Positions 55,433 to 64,000 of a stretch of 64,000 nt of DNA are shown here, piece by piece. The translations under genes and the position numbers were made by a program. Position 1 is the stretch's first letter, and every line of letters starts with the position of its first letter. The notes under the pieces are model-generated. The model was not told the DNA's origin, made no database searches, and worked only from the letters and a program-made list of their open reading frames with translations. This DNA comes from Synchiropus splendidus (lineage: Eukaryota > Chordata > Actinopteri > Syngnathiformes > Callionymidae): contig NC_071339.1 of the NCBI RefSeq assembly GCF_027744825.2, positions 27,761,501 through 27,825,500 of the forward strand, read 5' to 3'.

Positions 55433-56440
55433 TGTCGTCGGGTTTAGGTTTTCAAGGTCTTGTGTACAAGGCGATTGGCTATAACATAAGCCGTCCCTAG
55501 TTCCGAGCACACTACCTCCCTTTGCCTCTCTGGTAAAGGGCCCCTCGGTTGGTCAACTCAGTCAGCCTCTTGTTGCGGACACGGTTCTAAGACTATAATA
55601 AGCATATCAACTATACCTTATTATATTAGTGAGTAGTGTCGGCGCTTCACTGAGCGGGTTATTTAATTAGCCCGACCTGTTAAAAAACAGGTTCTTGACC
55701 TTACAATGCTACACCTCTTACCGTAGTCTCTTTACTTAACTTTGTTTAGGGACTCATGATCGGATCCTAAATCCATTCCTTTCAAATAACATTTTCCCCA
55801 TAACTGCCTAAAACTACCACCTAATCAGTGACACAATAATTCAGGATGGAATAATGCTACCATGTGAGACACTCATTAAATGTGCAACAGGAGGAAATCA
55901 AACAATAACTCACCTATAACCCAATTGATGGTAGTAGGTAGGAGCCAGTTGATTCTTTAGTAGTCAGGGATCAACGCCGTTGTGCCTTTTCAGTACTTAA
56001 TTCGTACTCAATTTTATTATGTTTTTTGTCACAAAAATGTTTCTTCAAAAAATTAATAAAAGAATAGTAAAAACAGCAAAGTCAACCAAAAATAATAAAA
56101 TCCATAAACTCAAGGGTATTGCCAGACGCTGATACCCAACAATATCAAAAGTACCGCCAGACGCTGGTACTGGTACATATACTTCAAAAACCATATAATC
56201 AAAAAATACTTCAAAGACCGTATAATCAAAAAAAATACTTCAAAATCATATAATCAAAATTACTTCAATAAAAAGGATTAATTCAAAAATAGTAAAAGAG
56301 AAATAAAAGATGAGTTAAAATCAAATGGTCCGAGAGCAAACAGCAAGAGCACCGTCCCAAGATAAGATATAAAACCTTAGAACGGACAGACGCGGGCGAA
56401 GATCCAAAAAGAGCAAGAACCCAGGGTCACATCTCCGAGC

Positions 56441-56452
56441 GCTTATATAGCC
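56441..56452 (-). promoter_or_regulatory. TATA box of the 5' LTR promoter
   Basis: The coding strand reads GGCTATATAAGC. Transcription would begin about 25-30 bases downstream (toward lower coordinates) and run through the provirus. The equivalents are 48,431-48,442 in the 3' LTR and about 58,377-58,388 in the solo LTR. Confidence 0.7.
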
Positions 56453-56601
56453 ACACACGGCTTTGAAGACATACCGACGTCCGTTTTCTCACGCCAAGCC
56501 AATTAATCATATCTCTAACTTATCTTGTTTTTCTCCAGGTGGCCTTTTGAAGTCCTTCCTTCAAAAGGATACATGTTTGGTGATAGATCATATTAGTGTC
56601 A

Positions 56602-56636
56602 ATTGCGTCAGCACTTGCGTCATTTTTTTACGTCAC
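56602..56636 (-). promoter_or_regulatory. cluster of three ATF/CREB-like sites in U3
   Basis: The coding strand has TGACGTAA, then TGACGCAA twice, spaced 14 and 12 bases apart, about 160-195 bp upstream of the TATA box. TGACG is the core of CREB/ATF sites. The 3' LTR has the same cluster (48,593-48,626). The solo LTR has lost two of the three sites. Confidence 0.55.
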
Positions 56637-56986
56637 TGATGCCCGGTTTACCATATTAGGTCAGTACATCTACTCCATCTTTGCCAGCACGTGCGCTTAC
56701 AAGTTCAAACTAAGTTCAAGATGGCCACTTTCTCATGACTTCAAACGAGCGCGCCTACAAGGTCATTCTTAGATCAAAGCAAACAGCTGTTCGTGAGTTC
56801 AAACGTGCACGATCAAAAGCATACAGGTTCACTAAAGTTCGAAACATTAAACAATTAATGATAAAAAATCAGAAACAATATCAAATATCTTTTAGCAGGT
56901 CCATTAATGATAAAAACAGAAACAATACCAAATATTGTTTAGCAGGTTTTGATTATAATATTTTCGAACTTCCAGTATATACAACA

Positions 56987-57367
56987 AACGCCAAACATAA
57001 AAATGTTGATAACTTTGGAAAAACACTTCAGACAGCTTAGATTTGATGTGCAACTACTAGAAAAACCCTTTCTGCTACAGTGGGAGGTGAACATTTCATG
57101 TTCTGAAGCTTCCCTGAGAAGTTATAGCACAATGCAGAAAATGCATTTTCAGCCTGAGATAAGGTCGATTCCGGAACGCCAAACATAAGAATGTTGATAA
57201 CTTTGGAAAAACACTTCAGACAGCTTTGATTTGATGTGCAACTACTAGAAAAACCCTTTCTGCTATAGTGGGAGGTGAAAATTTCATTTTCTGAAGCTTC
57301 CTTGCAAAGTTATGGCACAATGCAGAAAACATGTTTTCAGCCTGAGATAATTTTGATTCCGGAACGC
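56987..57367 (+). repeat. two satellite monomers between provirus and solo LTR
   Basis: About 380 bp is almost identical to the left flank of the provirus (47,043-47,423), including rare variants such as CATAAGAATGTTGATAAC, CAGCTTTGATTTG and AAAACATGTTTTCAGCC. It therefore derives from a tandem duplication that included the insertion site, not from independent satellite. Confidence 0.93.
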
Positions 57368-58900
57368 TGTCGTCGGGTTTAGGTTTTCAAGGACTTGTGT
57401 ACAAGGCGATTGGCTATAACATAAGCCGTCCCTAGTTCCGAGCACACTACCTCCCTTTGCCTCTGTGGTAAAGGGCCCCTCGGTTGGTCAACTCAGTCAG
57501 CCTCTTGTTGCGGACACGGTTCTAAGACTATAATAAGCATATCAACTATACCTTATTATATTAGTGAGTAGTGTCGGCGCTTCACTGAGCGGGTTATTTA
57601 ATTAGCCCGACCTGTTTAGAAACAGGTTCTTGACCTTACAATGCTACACCTCTTACCGTAGTCTCTTTACTTAACTTCGTTTAGGGACTCATGATCGGAT
57701 CCTAAATCCATTCCTTTCAAATAACATTTTCCCCATAACTGCCTAAAACTACCACCTAATCAGTGACACAATAATTCAGGATGGAATAATGCTACCATGT
57801 GAGACACTCATTAAATGTGCAACAGGAGGAAATCAAACAATAACTCACCTATAACCCAATTGATGGTAGTAGGTAGGAGCCAGTTGATTCTTTAGTAGTC
57901 AGGGATCAACGCCGTTGTGCCTTTTCAGTACTTAATTCGTACTCAATTTTATTATGTTTTTTGTCACAAAAATGTTTCTTCAAAAAATTAATAAAAGAAT
58001 AGTAAAAACAGCAAAGTCAACCAAAAATAATAAAATCCATAAACTCAAGGGTATTGCCAGACGCTGATACCCAACAATATCAAAAGTACCGCCAGACGCT
58101 GGTACTGGTACATATACTTCAAAAACCATATTATCAAAAAATACTTCAAAGACCGTATAATCAAAAAAAATACTTCAAAATCATATAATCAAAATTACTT
58201 CAACAAAAAAGGATTAATTCAAAAATAGTAAAAGAGAAATAAAAGATGAGTTAAAATCAAATGGTCCGAGAGCAAACAGCAAGAGCACCGTCCCAAGATA
58301 AGATATAAAACCTTAGAACGGACAGACGCGGGCGAAGATCCAAAAAGAGCAAGAACCCAGGGTCACATCTCCGAGTGCTTATATAGCCACACACGGCTTT
58401 GAAGACATACCGACGTCCGTTTTCTCACGCCAAGCCAATTAATCATATCTCTAACTTATCTTGTTTTTCTCCAGGTGGCCTTTTGAAGTCCTTCCTTCAA
58501 AAGGATACATGTTTGGTGATAGATCATATTAGTGTCAATTGCGTCAGCACTGATGCCCGGTTTACCATATTAGGTCAGTACATCTACTCCATCTTTGCCA
58601 GCACGTGCGCTTACAAGTTCAAACTAAGTTCAAGATGGCCACTTTCTCATGACTTCAAACGAGCGCGCCGACAAGGTCATTCTTAGATCAAAGCACACAG
58701 CTGTTCGTGAGTTCAAACGCGCACGATCAAAAGCATACAGGTTCACTAAAGTTCGAAACATTAAACAATTAATGATAAAAAATCAGAAACAATATCAAAT
58801 ATCTCTTAGCAGGTCCATTAATGATAAAAACAGAAACAATACCAAATATTGTTTAGCAGGTTTTGATTATAACATTTTCGAACTTCCAGTATATACAACA
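57368..58900 (-). repeat. solo LTR of the same retrovirus (1533 bp)
   Basis: It has TG..CA ends and AACGC on both sides (57,363-57,367 and 58,901-58,905). It differs from the proviral LTRs mainly by a 22-bp deletion in the ATF/CREB cluster (near 58,549). Its left part shares bases with the 3' LTR (near 57,615 and 57,678) and its right part mostly with the 5' LTR (from 57,761 on), as expected for a product of recombination between two LTRs. Confidence 0.93.
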
Positions 58901-59300
58901 AACGCCAAACATAAAAATGTTGTTAACTTTGGAAAAACACTTCAGACAGCTTAGATTTGATGTGCAACTACTAGACAAACCCTTTCTGCTATAGTGGGAG
59001 GTGAAAATTTCATTTTCTGATGGTTCCCTGAGAAGTTATGGCACAAAGCAGAAAACGCGTTTTCAGCCTGAGATAAGGTGGGTTCCAAAACGCCAAACGT
59101 AAAAATGTTGATAACTATTGAAAAACACTTCAGACAGCTTAGATTTGATGTGCAACTACTAGAAAGAACCTTTCTGCTATAGTGGGAGGTGAAAATTTCA
59201 TTTTCTGAAGCTTCCCTGCAAAGTTATGGCACAATGCGTAAAACGCGTTTTCAGCCTGAGATAAGGTCGATTCCGGAACGCCAAACATAAAAATGTTGAT
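58901..59300 (+). repeat. satellite monomers, forward
   Basis: Two forward monomers begin with AACGCCAAACATAAAAATG. The last breaks at ATGTTGATTTGCAGGCTG, where the array switches strand. Confidence 0.9.
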
Positions 59301-60036
59301 TTGCAGGCTGAAAACGCGTTTTCGGAATTGTGCCATAGCTTTGCAGGGAAGCTTCAGAACATGAAGTTTTCACCTCCCACTATAGCAGAAAGGGTCTTTC
59401 TAGTAGGTACACATCAAATCTTAGCTGTCTGATGTGTTTTTCCAAAGTTATCAACATTTTTATGTTTTTCGTTCCGGAATCGACCTTATCTCAGGCTGAA
59501 AACGCGTTTTCGGAATTGTGCCATAGCTTTGCAGGGAAGCATCAGAACATGAAGTTTTCACATCCCACTATAGCAGAAAGGGTCTTTCTCGTACTTGCAC
59601 TTCAAATCTAAACTGTCTGAAGTGTTTTTTGAAAGTTGTCAACATTTTTGTGTTTGGTGTTCCTGAATCGACCTTATTTCAGGCTGAAAACGCCTTTTCT
59701 GCAATGTGCCATAACTTTGCAGGGAAGCTTCAGAACATGAAATTTTCAACTCCCACTATAGCAGAATGGGTCTTTCTAGTAGTTGCACATCAAATCTAAG
59801 CTGTCTGAAGTGTTTTTCCAAAGTTATCAACATTTTTACGTTTGGCATTCCGGAATCGACCTTATCTCAGGATGAACACGCATTTTCTGCATTGTGCCAT
59901 AACTTTGCAGTATAGCGTCAGAACATGAAATTTTCACCTCCCACTATAGCAGAAAGGGTCTTTCTAGTAGTTGCACATTAAATCTAAGCTGTCTGAAGTG
60001 TTTTTCCAAAGTTATCAACATTTTTATGTTAGGCGT
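59301..60036 (-). repeat. inverted satellite block, about four monomers
   Basis: Units read as reverse complements (GCTGAAAACGCGTTTTCGGA, CCACTATAGCAGAAAGGGTC, ATCAACATTTTTATG). They are modern-type, not fossil. The right end joins an unrelated LTR at GGCGT, the reverse complement of the same ACGCC site used by the large provirus. Confidence 0.92.
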
Positions 60037-60655
60037 TGTTGTGGAATAATTTGACCTTTGTCATTACAGTTACAAGGATAACTTGTTTCTCAGTACCAAT
60101 GGAATGTTTAACAGATATCTACCCACTCTGTATTCCAAATACGCCAGAGATGGCTACCTTGGGGTGGAGACAGGAATGTATGTTTTGTCTGGAGCTGCCA
60201 GAAGCTCTTGTGATTCAGCCAGAAGGCCAAACGTGTATATGCATGTTTGTGACGACGTATCTGGTCCAAGGAGCGCCCTTGATCCAGCCCCTACTTAATG
60301 TGTCTGTACTTTGAACAATTTGATACTGAGCGATGTCAAGCGAAGAGATGATGTTACGCTGATGTGGAATAAAACAAAGCTTGTATCCCGCTACTTCTGT
60401 GGTTTCTTCCGCTCCCAACTCGACGCCCTGAGAAGTGTATACCCCGCTGGCCGGACCACATAATTGGCGCCCAAACGTTCGCACCGAGGATTGAGGAACG
60501 TCTGACTCGATCCCCGCGGCACAAGGCACCCTGAGGTAAGATACCGTTTTCTTCCTCAGTGTGCTGCTGGGTGAGAGCTGGATGCAGAATTGACCTCACG
60601 GTGAAAGAACCAGAGAGTGGGGAGACGGAAATCCACAGAAGTAGTGCCAAACCGA
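60037..60655 (+). mobile_element. second retroviral fragment: 5' LTR, primer site and leader
   Basis: The LTR is about 424 bp (60,037-60,460), starts TGTTGTGGAATAAT, ends GGCCGGACCACA and has AATAAA at 60,368-60,373. Four bases later TGGCGCCCAAACGTTCGC (60,465-60,482) is a primer-binding-type sequence; its first ten bases match Lys-type sites. A strong splice donor (CTGAGGTAAG, GT at 60,536) lies about 70 bases downstream. The leader ends at about 60,655, where satellite resumes. No coding region or 3' LTR is left. It is a different family from the p53-bearing provirus. Confidence 0.8.
60536..60537 (+). promoter_or_regulatory. candidate major splice donor of the second retrovirus
   Basis: CTGAG/GTAAG fits the consensus donor. 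It lies between primer site and where gag would begin, the usual place for the retroviral major splice donor. Confidence 0.55.
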
Positions 60656-63600
60656 CGTGCAACTTCTAGAAAGACCCTTTCTGCCATAGTGGGAGGTGAA
60701 AATTTCATGTTCTGAAGCTTCCCTGCAAAGTTATGGCACAATGCAGAAAACGCGTTTTCAGCTTGAGATAAGGTGGGTTCCGGAACGCCAAATATAAAAA
60801 TGTTGATAACTTTGGAAAAACACTTCAAACAGCTTAGAGTTGATGTGCAACTACGAGAAAGACCCTTTCTGCTATAGTGGGAGGTGAAAATTTCAAGTTC
60901 TGAAGCATCCCTGCAAAGTTATGCCACAATGCAGGAAACGCGTTTTCAGCCTGAGATAAGGTCGATTCCGGAATGCCACACATAAAACTGTTGATAACTT
61001 TGGAAAAACATTTCAGACAGCTTAGTTTTGATCTGCAACTACTAGAAAGACCCTTTCTGCTATCGTGGGAGGTGAAAATTTCATGTTCTGAAAATTTATG
61101 CAAAGTTATGGCACAATGCGTAAAACGCGTTTTCAGCCTGAGATAAGGTCGATTCCGGAACGCCAAACATTAAAATGTGGATAACTTTGGAAAAACACTT
61201 CAGACAGCTTAGATTTGATGTGCAACTACCAGAAAGACCCTTTCTGCTATAGTGGGACGTCAAAATTTCATGTTCTGAAGCATCCCAGCAAAGTCATGGC
61301 ACAATGCAGAAAACCCGTTTTCAGCTTGAGATAAGGTGGGTTCCGGAACGCCAAACATAAAAATGTTGATAACATTCGAAAAACACTTCAGACAGCTTAG
61401 ATTTGATGTGCAACTACTAGAAAGACCCTTTCTGCTATAGTGGGAGGTGAACATTTCATATTCTGAAGCTTCCCTGCAAAGTTATGGCACAATGCAGAAA
61501 ACGCGTTTTCAGCTTGAGATAAGGTCGATTCCGGAACGCCAAACATAAAAATGTTGATAACTTTCGAAAAACACTTCAGACAGCTTAGATTTGATGTGCA
61601 ACTACTAGAAAGACCGTTTCTGCTATCGTGGGACGGGAAAATTTCATGTTCTGAAGCTTCCCTGCAAAGTTATATCACAATGCAGAAAACCTGTTTTCAG
61701 CCTGAGTTAAGGTGGTTCCGGAACGCCAAACATAAAAATGTTGATAACTTTGGAAAAACACATCAGACAGCTTAGATTTGATGAGCAACTACTAGAAAGA
61801 CCCTTTCTGCTATAGTGGGAGGTGAACATTTCATGTTCTGAAGCTTCCATGCAAAGTTATGGCACAATGCAGACAACGCGTTTTCAGCCTGAGATAAGGT
61901 CGATTCTGGAACGCCAAACATAAAAAGGTTGATAACTTCCGAAAAACACTTCAGACAGCTTAGATTTGATGTGCAACTACTAGAAAGACCCTTTCTGCCG
62001 TAGTGGGAGGTGAACATTTCATGTTTTGAAGCCTCCCTGCAAAGTTATGGCACAATGCAGAAAACGCGTTTTCAGCTTGAGATAAGGTGGGTTCTGGATC
62101 GCCAAACAAAAAAAATGTTGATAACTTTCGAAAAACATTTCAGACAGCTTAGATTTGATGTGCAACTACTAGAAAGACCCTTTCTGCTTTAGTGGGAGGT
62201 TAAAATTTCATGTTCGGAAGCTTCCATGCAAAGTTATGGCACAATGCAGACAACGCGTTTTCAGCCTGAGATAAGGTCGATTCCGGAACGCCAAACATAA
62301 AAATGTTGATTTCTTTCGAAAAACACTTCAGACAGCTTAGATTTGATGTGCAACTACTAGAAAGACCCTTTCTGCTATAGTGGGACGTGAAAATTTCATG
62401 TTCTAAAGGTTCCCTGCAAAGTTATGGCACAATACGTAATACGCATTTTCATCCTGAGATTAGGTCGATTCCGGAACGCCAAACATAAAAATGTTGATAA
62501 CGTTCGAAAAACATTTCAGACAGCTTAGATTTGATGTGCAAGTACTAGAAAGACACTTTCTGCTATAGTGGGAGGTGAAAATTTGATTTTCTGAAGCTTC
62601 CCTGCAAAGTTATGGCACAATGCGTAAAACGCGTTTTCAGCCTGAGATAAGGTCGATTCGGAACGCCAAACATAAAAATGTTGATAACTTTGTAAAAACA
62701 CATCAGACAGCTTAGATTTGATCTGCAACTACTAGAAAGACCCTTTCTGCTATAGTGGGAGGAGAAATTTTCATGTTCTGAATCTTCCCTGCAAAGTTAT
62801 GGCACAATGCAGAAAACGCGTTTTCAGCCTGAGATAAGGTTGATTCCGGAACGCCAAACATAAAAATGTTGATAACTCAGGAAAAACTCTACAGACAGCT
62901 TAGATTTGATGTGCAACTACTAGAAATACCCTTACTGCTGAAGTGGGAGGTGAAAATTTCATGTTCTAAAGCTTCCCTGCAAAGTTATGGCACAATGCAG
63001 AAAACGCGTTTTCAGCCTGAGATAAGGTGGGTACCAGAACGCCAAACATAAAAATGTTGATAACTTTGGAAAAGCACTTCAGACAGCTTAGATTTGATGT
63101 TCAACTACTAGAAAGACCCTTTCTGCTATAGTGGAAGGTGAAATTTTCATGTTCTGAAGCTTCCCTGCAAAGTTATTGCACAATGCGTAAAACGCGTTTT
63201 CAGCCTGGGATAAGGTCGATTCCGGAACGACAAACGTAAAAATGTTGATAACTTTGGGAAAACACATCAGACAGCTTAGATTTGATGAGCAACTACTAGA
63301 AAGACCCTTTCTGCTATATTGGGAGGTCAAAATCTCATGTTCTGAAGCTTCCCTGCAAAGTTATGGGACAATGCAGAAAACGATTTTTCATCCTGAGATA
63401 AGGTCGATTCCGGAACGCCAAACATAAAAATGTTGATAACGTTCGAAAAACATTTCAGACAGCTTAGATTTGATGTGCAACTACTAGAAAGACACTTTCT
63501 GCTATAGTGGGAGGTGAAAATTTCATTTTCTGAAGCTTCCCTGCAAAGTTATGGCACAATGCGTAAAACGCGTTTTCAGCCTGAAATAAGGACGATTCGG

Positions 63601-64000
63601 AACGCCAAACATAAAAATGTTGATAACTTTGTAAAAACACATCAGACAGCTTAGATTTGATCTGCAACTACTAGAAAGACCCTTTCTGCTATAGTGGGAG
63701 GAGAAATTTTCATGTTCTGAATCTTCCCTGCAAAGTTATGGCACAATGCAGAAAACGCGTTTTCAGCCTGAGATAAGGTTGATTCCGGAACGGCAAACAT
63801 AAAAATGTTGATAACTCAGGAAAAACTCTACAGACAGCTTAGATTTGAAGTGCAACTACTAGAAATACCCTTACTGCTGAAGTGGGAGGTGAAAATTTCA
63901 TGTTCTAAAGCTTCCCTGCAAAGTTATGGCACAATGCAGAAAACGCGTTTTCAGCCTGAGATAAGGTGGGTTCCAGAACGGCAAACATAAAAATGTTGAT
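60656..64000 (+). repeat. satellite array, right segment, continues past the window
   Basis: About 18 forward monomers of the modern 188-bp type run to the window end. A five-monomer unit is repeated: AACGTTCGAAAAACATTTC occurs near 62,500 and 63,439, and AACTCAGGAAAAACTCTACA near 62,874 and 63,813, both offsets about 939 bp. The second unit is cut by the window end. Confidence 0.95.
62465..64000 (+). repeat. five-monomer higher-order unit (about 939 bp), two copies
   Basis: The variants CTCAGGAAAAACTCTACAG and CCCTTACTGCTGAAGTGGG recur at a fixed 939-bp offset with only a few differences. The length equals that of the other higher-order duplication at 37.6-39.6 kb, although the variants differ. 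Confidence 0.8.

Larger units (their letters stand above)
47424..56986 (-). mobile_element. defective endogenous retrovirus carrying a p53 segment
   Basis: The provirus is 9563 bp and reads on the minus strand. Its 5' LTR is 55,433-56,986, the primer binding site 55,415-55,432, the internal region 48,977-55,432, the polypurine tract 48,977-48,985 and the 3' LTR 47,424-48,976. The two LTRs differ at roughly 1% of positions by eye. A 5-bp target duplication sits in the satellite. No gag, protease or reverse transcriptase is found; only a small integrase-like remnant remains at the 5' side. The rest holds accessory-type frames and a p53 core-domain fragment. The genus is undetermined: the Lys3-type primer site and 5-bp duplication fit several genera, while long LTRs and several 3' frames recall complex retroviruses such as spumaviruses. 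Confidence 0.93.
55433..56986 (-). repeat. 5' LTR of the provirus (1554 bp)
   Basis: Its ends match those of the 3' LTR (TGTTGTATATAC and CCCGACGACA). The TATA box is at about 56,441-56,452 and AATAAA at 56,013-56,018. U3 contains three ATF/CREB-like sites. It shares several private bases with the solo LTR at 57,368 (for example at 56,176, 56,275, 56,352 and 56,386-56,395) that the 3' LTR lacks. Confidence 0.94.

Noticed and set aside
47424..56986. Assigning the provirus to lentiviruses because of the Lys3 primer site and 5-bp duplication
   Set aside because: RT is absent, the LTRs are much longer than usual for lentiviruses, and these two signs occur in other groups. The evidence is not enough.
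47424..58900. Provirus plus solo LTR as a tandem LTR-internal-LTR-LTR recombination product
   Set aside because: The third LTR has 380 bp of satellite before it and target duplications on both sides, so simple LTR recombination does not explain it.
34139..63990. Many similar open frames of 60-93 codons in the satellite, both strands
   Set aside because: They recur with the monomer (offsets of 188 bp or multiples), and both strands are open equally. They are passive frames through a repeat, not genes.

Overview
The window looks like repeat-dense genomic DNA of a teleost fish. It has no intact host gene, tRNA, rRNA or CRISPR array that I can support. The teleost inference rests on DIRS-type, Ty3/Gypsy, piggyBac and LINE remnants, on a long satellite array, and on a captured p53 sequence with fish-like residues.

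Layout. (1) 1-33.6 kb is a mosaic of decayed mobile elements: a LINE reverse transcriptase end, several broken and re-inverted copies of one DIRS-like (tyrosine-recombinase) retrotransposon family, a minus-strand Ty3/Gypsy element split by a TTAA-flanked piggyBac copy, and islands of old diverged satellite. Two large-scale arrangements stand out: inverted arms around 20.5-24.5 / 26.3-29.1 kb, and a direct duplication of about 1-7.8 kb at 29-33.6 kb. (2) 33.6-47.4 kb is a satellite array with a monomer of about 188 bp. It is diverged at its left edge, homogeneous further in, and contains local higher-order (5-monomer) duplications. (3) 47,424-56,986 is a minus-strand LTR provirus inserted in the satellite. 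It has 1.55-kb LTRs, a tRNA-Lys3-type primer binding site, a polypurine tract and a 5-bp target duplication. (4) 57,368-58,900 is a solo LTR of the same family, separated from the provirus by two satellite monomers that copy its left flank. (5) 58.9-64 kb is more satellite, including an inverted block and the 5' LTR, primer site and leader of a different retrovirus.

The most exciting content is inside the provirus. Gag, protease and reverse transcriptase are absent, and only an integrase-like C-terminal remnant follows the leader. The rest is a tight series of minus-strand reading frames: two overlapping frames (Cys-rich, then NLS-rich), an Env-leader-like membrane protein, a partial intronless p53 DNA-binding domain, two small membrane proteins, and a long frame interrupted by one in-frame TGA. 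The p53 segment keeps the zinc ligands and the main DNA-contact arginines. It lacks the transactivation domain, the first part of the core domain and the tetramerisation domain. This layout resembles that of acute transforming retroviruses, which lose replication genes and gain a host gene, but here the cargo is a tumour suppressor. Long LTRs and several accessory frames recall complex retroviruses, including foamy viruses; the family assignment remains open.
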